Shown here one piece after another: positions 24,530-32,727 of a DNA stretch of 64,000 nt (position 1 is its first letter; each line of letters begins with the position of its first letter). This DNA comes from Phaeocystidibacter marisrubri (GTDB lineage: Bacteria; Bacteroidota; Bacteroidia; Flavobacteriales; Schleiferiaceae). The translations under genes were made by a program, and so were the position numbers. The DNA is taken from positions 248,001 through 312,000 of the forward strand of contig NZ_WBVQ01000003.1 of the NCBI RefSeq assembly GCF_008933165.1, read 5' to 3'. The notes beneath the pieces are model-generated. The model was given only the letters and a program-made list of their open reading frames with translations. It was not told where the DNA came from and did no database searches.

Positions 24530-26701
24530 TTACTCGTTTGTAGCCGTTTCATCTCTTGAGATATCGGTACCTAACTTTTGCAAGTATGCAATCAAGGCAA
24601 CGATTTCTTCTTCTGCACCTACGCCGTCAATGTTCGCATCACTGTTCAACATTTCGGCAATCTCATTCGCTTGGGCATCCATTTCGGCTTCCCAGTTTTC
24701 GATGTATTCGTCGGTGTATGGAACACCTAAACCTTGCATTGCTTCAAGCTTAGCTTTGGTTTGTGAACGATCAAGGGTTGCGTCGTTTCCACTCAAGCTA
24801 AATAGCCAAGGGTAACGCGGCATGATAGAACCTGGAGAAGTTGCTGCTGGATCCCACATGTGGTTGTAGTGCCATGCTGCACCAGAGGCGCCAGGCATAC
24901 GTTCGCCAATGCGGTGTAGATCCGGTCCTGTTCGTTTAGATCCCCAAAGGAACGGGTGATCGTACACAAATTCGCTGGCCTTAGAGTATTCCTGACTTAC
25001 CGTTGAGTAACGTACCACTTCAGAACGGAATGGTCTTACCATTTGAGAGTGACAAGCATTACAACCTTCGCGTATGTAGAGGTCGCGACCTTCCAATTCC
25101 AAAGCAGTGTATGGTTTTACGTAATCGTGGTTCTCAACACCGCCTTTAGACAAGATGGTAGGAACCAATTCCACCAAACCGCCGATGAGAATGACAACGG
25201 TACTGAAGATGAGCAATTGAACTGGACGACGCTCGATCCAACGGTGCCAGTATTCGCCTTTGTGCTTCTTGTATTCTTTAGGTAGCGGAGCGGCTTCAGC
25301 TTCTTCATTCGCTTCCAGCTTACCTGTAGCAACCGTTTTCCAAACGTTCACTACCATTAGAAGTGCACCAATTAGGTAAAGTGTACCACCAATAGCACGC
25401 ATGATGTAGAACGGCATGATCTCAGTCACTGTATCGAGGAAGTTGTAAACCAAACCTCCATCGGCATCAAACTGTTTCCACATCAAACTTTGAGTGAAAC
25501 CGGCAATGTACATTGGGATAGCCCAGAACAAGATACCTAGGGTGCCAATCCAGAAGTGAGTATTCGCTAATGACTCACTGTATAGTTTGGTTTTGTAAAG
25601 CTTCGGAATGAGGTAGTAAATCATACCGAAGATGATGAAGCCGTTCCATCCGAGTGTTCCAACGTGTACGTGTGCTGGAATCCAATCGGTAAAGTGCGCA
25701 ATGGCGTTTACGTTTTTCAAAGAGAGTAGTGGACCTTCCAAGGTAGCCATACCGTAAGCAGTAATGGCAACTACAAAGAACTTCAAGATGGCAGAGTCGC
25801 GAACTCTATCCCACGCACCACGCATGGTGAGTAGACCGTTCAACATACCACCCCAGCTTGGAGCGATCAACATAATAGAGAAGACAGTACCTAAGCTCTG
25901 AGCCCAGTCTGGCAATGAGGTGTACAATAAGTGGTGTGGACCTGCCCAGATGTAGATGAAGATAAGAGCCCAGAAGTGGATGATGGACAGGCGGTAAGAA
26001 TAAACCGGACGATTTACTGCCTTCGGTACGAAGTAGTACATCAAACCGAGCACAGGCGTTGTAAGGAAGAAGGCTACCGCATTGTGGCCATACCACCATT
26101 GAACAAGAGCATCTTGAACACCAGCGAATACCGAGTAGCTCTTCCACATACCAACTGGAACTTCCAAGTTGTTTACGATGTGAAGAACCGCTACCGTTAC
26201 CCAGGTTGCGATGTAGAACCAAATGGCTACATACAAGTGGCGCTCTCTTCTCTTGAGAATGGTCCAGAACATATTCACACCGAAGACTACCCAAATTAGC
26301 GTAATCAAGATGTCAATAGGCCATTCCAATTCGGCGTACTCTTTGGATGAAGTGAGACCCATCGCTAGCGTAACTGCCGCTAATAAGATGATTAACTGCC
26401 AACCCCAAAAGTGAATTTTGCTAAGTGTTTTGCTGGCCATTGGCGTTTTAAGCAAACGCGGAAGCGAGTAGTAAACACCGGCAAAAATGGCGTTACCTAC
26501 AAAGGCAAAAATCGCAGCATTCGTGTGAATGGCGCGAAGTCGACCAAATGTCAAGAACTCCAAATTGGCATTTAAGCTCGGAGCAAAGAGCTGCGAGGCA
26601 ATAGTAATTCCCACAAGGAAGGCCACGATGGCCCATACAATTGTGGCGAAGGTGAAGTCCCGCACGATGCGGTTGTCGTAGTGGAATTTCTCTAGTTCCA
26701 T
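24530..26701 (-). CDS. ccoNO: cbb3 cytochrome c oxidase, fused CcoN-CcoO subunits
   Basis: A 723-residue fusion. Residues 1 to about 480 are CcoN, with twelve or so helices, heme and CuB His ligands in AIHTNAAIFAFVGNA, QWWYGHNAVAF, WAGPHHLLYTSLPDW and IPAHVHVGTLGWNGF. Residues about 495-723 are CcoO: one helix (LLIFSTVVILIGGLVELVP), then heme c motif GCNACHSQMVRPF near 545 and a Met-rich C-terminal half (GSIMPRYPWLF). The high-affinity enzyme reduces oxygen to water and pumps protons at low oxygen. Fusion of the two subunits is known in Bacteroidota. The ATG overlaps the ccoS stop codon (TAATG). Confidence 0.97.
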   Translation of the reverse strand: MELEKFHYDNRIVRDFTFATIVWAIVAFLVGITIASQLFAPSLNANLEFLTFGRLRAIHTNAAIFAFVGNAIFAGVYYSLPRLLKTPMASKTLSKIHFWGWQLIILLAAVTLAMGLTSSKEYAELEWPIDILITLIWVVFGVNMFWTILKRRERHLYVAIWFYIATWVTVAVLHIVNNLEVPVGMWKSYSVFAGVQDALVQWWYGHNAVAFFLTTPVLGLMYYFVPKAVNRPVYSYRLSIIHFWALIFIYIWAGPHHLLYTSLPDWAQSLGTVFSIMLIAPSWGGMLNGLLTMRGAWDRVRDSAILKFFVVAITAYGMATLEGPLLSLKNVNAIAHFTDWIPAHVHVGTLGWNGFIIFGMIYYLIPKLYKTKLYSESLANTHFWIGTLGILFWAIPMYIAGFTQSLMWKQFDADGGLVYNFLDTVTEIMPFYIMRAIGGTLYLIGALLMVVNVWKTVATGKLEANEEAEAAPLPKEYKKHKGEYWHRWIERRPVQLLIFSTVVILIGGLVELVPTILSKGGVENHDYVKPYTALELEGRDLYIREGCNACHSQMVRPFRSEVVRYSTVSQEYSKASEFVYDHPFLWGSKRTGPDLHRIGERMPGASGAAWHYNHMWDPAATSPGSIMPRYPWLFSLSGNDATLDRSQTKAKLEAMQGLGVPYTDEYIENWEAEMDAQANEIAEMLNSDANIDGVGAEEEIVALIAYLQKLGTDISRDETATNE

Positions 26702-26862
26702 TAGGATTGGGATTTGGGATCTTCATCATCGTCGTGTAGCAAACGCACAGATGATCCATAGGAGTCGTCAAACTGACCGGATTTTACCGACCAGATGAAG
26801 GCACCTAAGAATACCAGAGCAACAAGCAAACTGACTGTGATGAGTAGGTAGATGATTTCCAT
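26701..26862 (-). CDS. ccoS: CcoS-type cbb3 oxidase assembly protein
   Basis: A 53-residue protein read directly from the minus strand. It starts MEIIYLLITVSLLVALVF, one membrane helix, then GAFIWSVKSGQFDD, the CcoS signature, and an acidic tail with HDDDEDPKS. The stop TAA overlaps the ATG of ccoNO. CcoS is needed to insert heme and copper into CcoN in proteobacteria. It is the first gene of the operon; the promoter -7 element TAGATTTG lies 29 bases upstream of its ATG. Confidence 0.9.
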   Translation of the reverse strand: MEIIYLLITVSLLVALVFLGAFIWSVKSGQFDDSYGSSVRLLHDDDEDPKSQS

Positions 26863-26890
26863 AAGGTATATGTGGTCCTTAATACCGAAA

Positions 26891-26898
26891 CAAATCTA
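26891..26898 (-). promoter_or_regulatory. -7 element of the cbb3 oxidase operon promoter
   Basis: On the minus strand TAGATTTG matches TAnnTTTG exactly. No TTG or TTTG is found at the -33 position, which fits a promoter that depends on an activator. Confidence 0.6.
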
Positions 26899-26939
26899 CC
26901 ATGAGCTATTTGCTGTATGTATGACTACCATCACTTCGC

Positions 26940-26959
26940 AACATGACTTTTATCATGTT
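26940..26959. promoter_or_regulatory. CRP/FNR-like palindrome between ccoS and marR
   Basis: AACATGA-CTTTTA-TCATGTT is a perfect 7-base inverted repeat with a 6-base spacer. The core TGA-N6-TCA is the geometry of CRP/FNR-family sites (TTGA-N6-TCAA), here with ATGA half-sites. Its centre is about 62 bases upstream of the predicted ccoS transcript start, the usual place for a class I activator. Direct MarR binding is the alternative. Confidence 0.6.
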
Positions 26960-27033
26960 TTGAAACGTAATGAACCTTAAATGTCGCACCTATGTTAGAA
27001 CAATGATATATTTACACCCTAATTTAGAGAGAC

Positions 27034-27486
27034 ATGAAAATCGGTGACGAGATAAAACAGGAGAAATTTGAGACCAACCAGCAGAAGGCGGTGATCAATT
27101 TAATCTTCACTCACAACTGGTTTAAAGAGGAGTTCGCCTCCTTTATTAAGGAGTTTGGTATTACGGCGCAACAGTTCAACGTGCTCCGCATCTTGAATGG
27201 TCAGTATCCCAATGGTATTACGACCGGAGAAATTCGCGAACGAATGCTCGATAAGATGAGTGATGCATCTCGATTAGTTGATCGTTTGGAGAAATGCGGC
27301 AAGGTGGCAAAAGAGCGAAACAAAGATGATCGCAGACTGGTCAAAGTGGTGATTACCGAGAAGGGGCGAGATCTCGTTGAGCGCATCCGAGCAAAGGAAG
27401 TTGCTTTGTACAATCCTATGAACGATAGACTCACCGACGAAGAGGCAGCTCAACTCAGTGAATTACTCGATAAAATGAGAGGTTAA
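27034..27486 (+). CDS. MarR-family transcriptional regulator
   Basis: A 150-residue winged-helix regulator. The recognition region reads [21 protein letters not shown] then [20 protein letters not shown], and the wing [19 protein letters not shown], the MarR signature DRR. N- and C-terminal helices for dimerisation flank it. It is divergent from the cbb3 oxidase operon with a 171-base gap holding a palindrome, and could regulate itself, the oxidase or both. A TATATTTA element (27007-27014) is the likely -7 box. Its stop overlaps the convergent pgi gene by four bases. The ligand is unknown; many flavobacterial relatives lie beside unrelated genes. Confidence 0.92.
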   Translation: MKIGDEIKQEKFETNQQKAVINLIFTHNWFKEEFASFIKEFGITAQQFNVLRILNGQYPNGITTGEIRERMLDKMSDASRLVDRLEKCGKVAKERNKDDRRLVKVVITEKGRDLVERIRAKEVALYNPMNDRLTDEEAAQLSELLDKMRG

Positions 27487-29132
27487 GCTCTGTTTTCTAA
27501 GTAGTAGTTGATCAGTCCTACGGTAGATTCGTCGTGCTGACCTACGTTTCCACTTTCCAATTCAGGTAGAATGACGTTAGCCAATTGCTTGCCTAATTCT
27601 ACTCCCCATTGATCAAAACTGAAGATGTTCCAAACTACGCCTTGAGCGAAGATTTTTTGTTCGTACATGGCGATGAGAGCACCCATTGTTTCTGGATCGA
27701 GGGTTTTGAGTAGGAAGGATGTAGTGGGTTTGTTGCCTTCAAAAATCTTGAAAGGTGTCAAACGATTGATTTCATCCTCCGATTTCCCCGCTTTTTCCAA
27801 TTCTGCCCGAACAACGGCTTCCGATTTTCCAGCCATCAAAGCTTCGGTTTGAGCAAAGAAGTTAGAAAGTAGTTTTCTGTGATGATCGCTCAATGCGTGC
27901 TGAGGTTCTACACTGGCTATAAAATCACAAGGGATAAGTGAAGTCCCCTGGTGGATGAGCTGATAAAAGGCATGCTGACCATTGGTTCCGGGCTCTCCCC
28001 AAACAATGGGCCCCGTCATATAGTCAACGTTCTTGCCATTTCTGTCTATGCTCTTTCCGTTGCTCTCCATGTCTGCCTGCTGCAAGTAAGCGGCAAAGCG
28101 ACTCAATTTTTGATTGTACGGCAATACGGCCATGCTATCTGCACCTAAGAAGTTGCGGTACCATATTCCTGCAGCAGCCATCAATTGAGGGATGTTTTCT
28201 TCAAATGGAGCCGTTCGGAAGTGCTCATCCATGTCGTGAGCCCCTTTCAAAAATGCAGCGAAGTGCTCTTCACCAATGGCGAGACAAACAGGAAGCCCAA
28301 TAGCACTCCACACAGAATATCTACCACCTACCCAATCCCAGAAGCCAAACATATTTTGGGCGTCAATTCCGAATTCGGTGACTTTCTCATGATTGGTGCT
28401 TACGGCTACGAAATGCTTTGCGATATGAGCCTCATCTTTCGCATACGTCAAGAACCATGTTCTCGCCGTATGGGCGTTGGTCATGGTCTCTTGGGTAGTG
28501 AACGTTTTCGATTCAATGATAAACAACGTTCGAGAAGGATCTATTTCACGAAGCACGTGAGAGATGTCGGCTCCATCTACATTCGATACAAAGTGGAAAG
28601 TGAGATCAGGACGAGAGAAGGGTTCCAATGCTTCATAAACCATTCTCGGCCCCAAGTCTGATCCGCCAATTCCGATATTTACCACATGCTGGATGCTTTT
28701 TCCAGTGTAGCCCTTCCATTGACCACCTCTTACTTTATTGGCAAAGGCGTACATACTAGCGAGTACCTTGTGAATCTCAGGAATCACATTCATACCGTCT
28801 ACTTTCACTTCATCGGTAGAAGGGCGACGTAGGGCGGTATGCAAAACCGCTCTTTTCTCCGTTTCATTAATGATGTCACCAGAGAATTGAGCATCGATAG
28901 CTTTTGAGAGATTGACCTCTTCAAAAAGTTGCTTAAAGAGGGAAATCGTTTCTTCCGTCCACTTGTTTTTAGAGAAGTCAGCCAACATTTTTGGATGTTG
29001 AATCGACATGTTTTCAAAGCGGTTTGATTGAGCTTTAAAACTCTCAAGAATAGAGAAACTGCGCATTTCACGAGCGTGTTGCTCGAGTTTTTTCCACGCT
29101 TGTGTTTCGGTAGGTACAGTTCTTTCTAGCAT
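27483..29132 (-). CDS. pgi: Glucose-6-phosphate isomerase
   Basis: Interconverts glucose-6-phosphate and fructose-6-phosphate in glycolysis and gluconeogenesis. The 549-residue protein has the family signatures [38 protein letters not shown] and [16 protein letters not shown], with catalytic Glu in the block [14 protein letters not shown](IHQGT). Sugar-phosphate binding residues [15 protein letters not shown] are seen. It is monocistronic, tail to tail with marR; 64 bases separate its start from the divergent desaturase. Length is that of the E. coli-type enzyme. Confidence 0.97.
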   Translation of the reverse strand: MLERTVPTETQAWKKLEQHAREMRSFSILESFKAQSNRFENMSIQHPKMLADFSKNKWTEETISLFKQLFEEVNLSKAIDAQFSGDIINETEKRAVLHTALRRPSTDEVKVDGMNVIPEIHKVLASMYAFANKVRGGQWKGYTGKSIQHVVNIGIGGSDLGPRMVYEALEPFSRPDLTFHFVSNVDGADISHVLREIDPSRTLFIIESKTFTTQETMTNAHTARTWFLTYAKDEAHIAKHFVAVSTNHEKVTEFGIDAQNMFGFWDWVGGRYSVWSAIGLPVCLAIGEEHFAAFLKGAHDMDEHFRTAPFEENIPQLMAAAGIWYRNFLGADSMAVLPYNQKLSRFAAYLQQADMESNGKSIDRNGKNVDYMTGPIVWGEPGTNGQHAFYQLIHQGTSLIPCDFIASVEPQHALSDHHRKLLSNFFAQTEALMAGKSEAVVRAELEKAGKSEDEINRLTPFKIFEGNKPTTSFLLKTLDPETMGALIAMYEQKIFAQGVVWNIFSFDQWGVELGKQLANVILPELESGNVGQHDESTVGLINYYLENRA

Positions 29133-29183
29133 CTAATTGGAAGATTGAACCTCAAAGTTAACGACTTCCTTTGGTCGAATCAC

Positions 29184-29191
29184 TAACTTTG
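29184..29191 (+). promoter_or_regulatory. -7 element of the desaturase promoter, very close to the start codon
   Basis: TAACTTTG matches TAnnTTTG exactly and ends 5 bases before the ATG at 29197. Transcription would begin at or just before the start codon, so the mRNA may be nearly leaderless. Confidence 0.6.
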
Positions 29192-29196
29192 GCGCG

Positions 29197-30294
29197 ATGA
29201 GTATGACAAAAGACACAATGGCTTCTATTGCCGAAAGGAATAAAGCCTTCGCTTCGGACCTAAACAGAAGGGTTCACGACTATCTTAATAAAGATGGTAA
29301 ATCAAAGTATGCCGACTTCAGATATTATTTCAAAGCTGTAGTTATGGCCGGACTCTATTGGGTTCCGTTCGCATTAATGCTTGCGGGAATTGGTGGAGCA
29401 CCTATGTTCTGGATTGCTTGGATTCTTATGGGATTTGGCATGGCCGGAATTGGAATGAATGTAATGCATGACGCAAACCATGGTTCGGTAAGTCCGAAAT
29501 CAGGAGTGAATAAATTGTTTGGTGCAAGTATGTATTTGTTGAGTGGATATGTTCTCACTTGGCAGATTCAACACAATCACCTTCACCACAATCACACAAA
29601 TCACCTCGGACAAGATGAAGATCTTGAAACACGTGGTTTGTTGCGTTTGCACCCAGGTGATAAGTGGAAGAAGATGCACAAGTATCAGGCGTTCTACGGT
29701 CCGTTTATTTACGGCCTACTCACCTTGAATTGGGTCTTGGTTAAAGACTTTAGTCAGGTTGCCCGCTATAACAAGATGGGGTTACTCACTAAGTTCCAAA
29801 CGAAAGTGAAGAAAGAGCTTACCAAACTCGCATTCATCAAAGCGATTTACATTGCGGTGTTTATCATCACCCCAATTGCCGTGGGATTGCCTTGGTATCA
29901 AGTTCTCTTGGGCTTTGTGATTATGCATTTCTTAGCTGGTTTCGTTTTGAGCTTCGTCTTCCAATTGGCACACGTAGTTCCAGAAGTAGAGCACCCAGTA
30001 GGAGAAGAGATTACAGGACCTGGCGCATGGCAGGTTAACAACTTGTTGACCACTTCTAACTTCGCAATGAAGAATCCAATCATCACTTGGAGTTTAGGTG
30101 GATTGAATCACCAAGTTGAACACCACTTGTTCCCACACGTAAGCCACGTTCACTATCCCGCACTTTCTAAGATTGTTGAAGCTACGGCGAAAGAACATGG
30201 ACTTCCTTACCACAAGCACTCCTATATGTTGGAAGCAATTATTGCTCACATTAAGTTCTTGAACCAAATGGGCAAGGCTCCAGCGGTAGCTTAG
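29197..30294 (+). CDS. Membrane fatty acid (acyl-CoA/lipid) desaturase
   Basis: A 365-residue integral membrane di-iron enzyme that places a double bond in acyl chains. The three His boxes are HDANHG near residue 91, HNHLHHNH near 126 and NHQVEHHLFPHV near 305, the arrangement of front-end and linoleoyl-CoA-type desaturases (QxxHH in the last box). Four or so helices lie between them. No fused cytochrome b5 domain. It probably tunes membrane fluidity. Translation may start at 29197 or, given the promoter position, at the ATG six bases later. A terminator follows 58 bases after the stop. Confidence 0.92.
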   Translation: MSMTKDTMASIAERNKAFASDLNRRVHDYLNKDGKSKYADFRYYFKAVVMAGLYWVPFALMLAGIGGAPMFWIAWILMGFGMAGIGMNVMHDANHGSVSPKSGVNKLFGASMYLLSGYVLTWQIQHNHLHHNHTNHLGQDEDLETRGLLRLHPGDKWKKMHKYQAFYGPFIYGLLTLNWVLVKDFSQVARYNKMGLLTKFQTKVKKELTKLAFIKAIYIAVFIITPIAVGLPWYQVLLGFVIMHFLAGFVLSFVFQLAHVVPEVEHPVGEEITGPGAWQVNNLLTTSNFAMKNPIITWSLGGLNHQVEHHLFPHVSHVHYPALSKIVEATAKEHGLPYHKHSYMLEAIIAHIKFLNQMGKAPAVA

Positions 30295-30352
30295 GCTACT
30301 GACATCAGTCACTAGACATCAGGCACCGGCATTAAGCCAGCCTCACCTATAT

Positions 30353-30391
30353 AAACCCCAAAACGGATCTTAGGATTGGTTTTGGGGTTTT
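30353..30391 (+). terminator. Rho-independent terminator of the desaturase gene
   Basis: AAACCCCAAAAC (30353-30364) and GTTTTGGGGTTT (30379-30390) form a perfect 12-bp stem with a 14-base loop, ending in T residues. Confidence 0.85.
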
Positions 30392-30407
30392 GAGGTTGTT
30401 GGGGGGA

Positions 30408-30515
30408 GTTTTAGGGGTTTTAGATGTTTTAGGCGTTTTAGGGGTTTTAGGAGTTTTAGGAGTTTTAGGAGTTTGAGGAGTTTGAGGAGTTTGAGGAGTT
30501 TGAGGAGTTTTAGGG
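30408..30515. repeat. 9-bp tandem repeat, 12 copies
   Basis: Unit GTTTTAGGN or GTTTGAGGA. In order: one GTTTTAGGG, GTTTTAGAT, GTTTTAGGC, GTTTTAGGG, three GTTTTAGGA, four GTTTGAGGA, and GTTTTAGGG. The block of identical adjacent units points to recent slippage or unequal crossing-over. The copy number could vary between strains. Confidence 0.95.
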
Positions 30516-30618
30516 GGTTGGTGTTTGGTGTTTGGAGTCTGAGGTCAACAATCTGAAGTCTGATTATGATGCCTAACACCTGATAACAAAGACCGTATAT
30601 TTACCAAAATCGGTTACT

Positions 30619-31893
30619 ATGACACGTATTCTTACTCTCCTGTTATTGATCTCGTCGATGGCGTCTTTTGGCCAAGACACTGCGCGTGCTCTTTTCATTG
30701 GAAACAGTTATACGTATTACAACAACATGCCGAATATGGTGTCTTCCATCGCGAGGTCGATGGGCGACAGTTTGTATACAGAGAGCAGTACGCCTGGGGG
30801 GTATACACTGCAATCGCACACCACGAATGCTAATACCCAAACAAAGCTGAGAGCCGGAGGATGGGACTATGTGGTCCTACAAGAACAGAGTCAGCGACCT
30901 TCTTTTTCACCTGCACAAGTAGCGAGCGCAGTATTGCCTTATGCAGAGATGTTGGTGGATACAGCACGGGAATATAGCTCTTGTGTAACCCCTTTGTTCT
31001 ACATGACTTGGGGGCGTAAGAATGGCGATGCTAACAATTGTCCTAACTATCCACCGCTTTGTACGTATGCAGGAATGCAAGCGCGCTTGCGCAGTTCCTA
31101 TTTGATCATGGCGCAGCAAAACAACGCCGCTGTGAGTCCAGTTGGAGCCGTTTGGAGAGAAACGCGCGGAGCAAGTGCTATAGAATTGTATACCTCAGAT
31201 GAGAGTCACCCAAGCTTGGCAGGTTCTTATCTTTCAGCTTGTACTTTCTATGCCAGTATGTTTCATAAGAGTCCCGTCGGTGCGTGGTCGCCCAGTGGTT
31301 TGAGTGCTGCGGACGTTGCCTTTATCCAAGCGCAGGTTGAAACGACGGTATTTGATAGTGTTTCTACTTGGCGAATTGACACGACCTCTATCGTGCCTCA
31401 AATGAATTGGTACGTCAGTCATTCTACTCCTACCACATGCTACGTGGTGGTAGATTGCCGCGGAACACAGAATGCGGATAGTATATACATTGATTTTGGG
31501 AATGGGACTCATTCCTCTTCGTTTATAGACACCGTTGGCTATACGTTGAAGAGTAATTACATAGTAACCATTGAGTATTTCAAAGGATGTGAATCTGCAA
31601 TCACTCGAGATACCCTTGATGGAAATTCGCTCTGTCCTACTGCCGGTGTAGAAGAGAGAAAGAAGTATTTGGTTCTGTATCCCAACCCAGCAAAGGACTT
31701 CATTCAACTGTCATCCGAGGATGTCGACTTAAGTGATGCTCGCGTAGAGATCATTGATATCGCAGGAGTGATGCGAAAATCTATGACCTATAAAGATGAA
31801 GTCATCACAATTCACGAACTCCCAACCGGAACCTACACTCTACGAGTGGTGAAAGGAGATGAAGAGTATGTGATGAGGTTTAGCAGGGAGTGA
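30619..31893 (+). CDS. Secreted SGNH/GDSL-type hydrolase with T9SS sorting domain
   Basis: A 424-residue exoprotein with a signal peptide (1-18, ending ASFGQ). The SGNH core starts with LFIGNSYTYYNNMP, a block I version of GDS with Asn-Ser, and has the block V Asp-His pair in YTSDESHPSLAG; DYVVLQEQSQRP is in between. An Ig-like region follows, and a type A sorting domain starts about 355 (LYPNPAKDFIQLSS, ending EYVMRFSRE). Such enzymes deacetylate or de-esterify sugars or lipids; the substrate is unknown. The first block resembles DUF4886 proteins. It should be secreted through the type IX system. Shares a terminator with the convergent Nfu gene. Confidence 0.88.
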   Translation: MTRILTLLLLISSMASFGQDTARALFIGNSYTYYNNMPNMVSSIARSMGDSLYTESSTPGGYTLQSHTTNANTQTKLRAGGWDYVVLQEQSQRPSFSPAQVASAVLPYAEMLVDTAREYSSCVTPLFYMTWGRKNGDANNCPNYPPLCTYAGMQARLRSSYLIMAQQNNAAVSPVGAVWRETRGASAIELYTSDESHPSLAGSYLSACTFYASMFHKSPVGAWSPSGLSAADVAFIQAQVETTVFDSVSTWRIDTTSIVPQMNWYVSHSTPTTCYVVVDCRGTQNADSIYIDFGNGTHSSSFIDTVGYTLKSNYIVTIEYFKGCESAITRDTLDGNSLCPTAGVEERKKYLVLYPNPAKDFIQLSSEDVDLSDARVEIIDIAGVMRKSMTYKDEVITIHELPTGTYTLRVVKGDEEYVMRFSRE

Positions 31894-31982
31894 GCTAGAC
31901 GATAGTAGTCGGAGGTTAGCCGCGAGAACCGAAAACTAGGCTTGAAGCTAGACTGAAGGCTTCAGCCAGAAGCGAAAAAAAA

Positions 31983-32011
31983 AAGCCGAATCTCAAGATT
32001 CGGCTTTTTTT
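31983..32011. terminator. Bidirectional rho-independent terminator
   Basis: AGCCGAATC (31984-31992) pairs with GATTCGGCT (31997-32005) around TCAA with A and T tracts on either side, between the SGNH hydrolase and Nfu genes. Confidence 0.9.
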
Positions 32012-32012
32012 G

Positions 32013-32627
32013 TTATCCATTAATTGCTTCTACATCATCTACCAGAGTCGGTAGCATTTTTTGTAAAAGGCTCAGAATACCGTTTTTCAAGGTCATGGTA
32101 GAAGATGGACAACCGGAGCATGCACCTTGGAGTTGCACACGTACAATTTTATTGTCGTATCCCGCGTAGCGAATATTTCCACCGTCTTGTGCCACGGCTG
32201 GTTTAACGTACTCTTCTAAGATTTCAACGATGCGCGTTTCTACTTCGTTCAAGTCTTCTGGATTCACATCTGGAGTAATGTTCGAAGCTGTTTCTTGCGC
32301 AGTCTCTTTAATAGCCACTGTTTCGGTTAGGATGGGCTTACCATCGCGAACGTACTCAGTAATGAAGCCTCTAATCTCTTGGGTAACCTCTTCCCATTCG
32401 ATGATGTCGAACTTCGAAATCGCCACGAAATTAGTGGAGATAAAAACCTCTTTTACAAAGGGGAAGTGGAACAACTGCGAAGCAAGGGGTGAAGGCTTCG
32501 CCTCTTCTATATTGTGAAATTCTACGCTATCACCATCAATCAATCTCATGTTGGCAACAAACTTCATAACAGCCGGATTGGGCGTCATTTCAGCATAGAT
32601 CTCTACAGGAACCTTTTCTGTGCTCAT
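32013..32627 (-). CDS. nfuA: Nfu-type iron-sulfur cluster scaffold/carrier
   Basis: A 204-residue protein. Residues about 7-95 are the Nfu N-terminal domain (MTPNPAVMKFVANMRLI, with FPFVKEVFI), and residues about 120-200 the NifU C-terminal domain with the cluster-binding CxxC in GACSGCPSSTMTLKNGI. Such proteins carry 4Fe-4S clusters from the assembly machinery to targets in the cytoplasm; targets are not known here. The symbol follows function; the N-terminal domain is the Nfu_N type rather than the degenerate A-type domain of E. coli NfuA. Promoter -7 TATCTTTG lies 20 bases upstream of the ATG. Confidence 0.9.
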   Translation of the reverse strand: MSTEKVPVEIYAEMTPNPAVMKFVANMRLIDGDSVEFHNIEEAKPSPLASQLFHFPFVKEVFISTNFVAISKFDIIEWEEVTQEIRGFITEYVRDGKPILTETVAIKETAQETASNITPDVNPEDLNEVETRIVEILEEYVKPAVAQDGGNIRYAGYDNKIVRVQLQGACSGCPSSTMTLKNGILSLLQKMLPTLVDDVEAING

Positions 32628-32647
32628 TTTTGAAGCTTAGTTTGCCG

Positions 32648-32655
32648 CAAAGATA
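32648..32655 (-). promoter_or_regulatory. -7 element of the Nfu gene promoter
   Basis: Minus strand TATCTTTG, exact match to TAnnTTTG, 20 bases before the ATG at 32627. No convincing -33 box. Confidence 0.55.
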
Positions 32656-32727
32656 GTCGATATTCACGACCTTTGTTACACCATTGACTGTCCACATAAA
32701 GTTGACCACTTTCAATAGATTCTAACT

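Larger units (their letters stand above)
30295..30618. other. Gene-free stretch with terminator and tandem repeats
   Basis: This 324-base gap holds two copies of GACATCAG (30301-30308, 30315-30322), the desaturase terminator, a 9-bp tandem repeat (30408-30515) and then short G/T-rich degenerate repeats (GGTGTTTGGTGTTTGG at about 30520-30535). A TATATTTA -7-like element precedes the SGNH hydrolase gene near 30596-30603. No plausible gene; an open frame on the minus strand made of Leu-Lys-Leu repeats is the 9-bp repeat read in reverse. Confidence 0.8.

Noticed and set aside
25806-26294. 162-residue open frame on the minus strand
   Set aside because: Lies in another frame of the fused CcoN-CcoO gene, whose heme and copper ligands are clear; no support for a second gene.
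30296-30350. Possible mobile-element end from repeated GACATCAG
   Set aside because: Two short copies only, no transposase, no terminal inverted repeats; treated as background repeats.
30408-30515. Possible CRISPR array
   Set aside because: Units are 9 bp and directly adjacent, with no spacers and no cas genes.
30370-30579. 69-residue minus-strand frame of Leu-Lys-Leu repeats
   Set aside because: It is the 9-bp tandem repeat read in reverse; no start context and no plausible fold.
31951-31968. Short palindrome CTGAAGGCTTCAG before the hydrolase/Nfu terminator
   Set aside because: Small and in a gap between convergent genes with a proper terminator; no sign of function.
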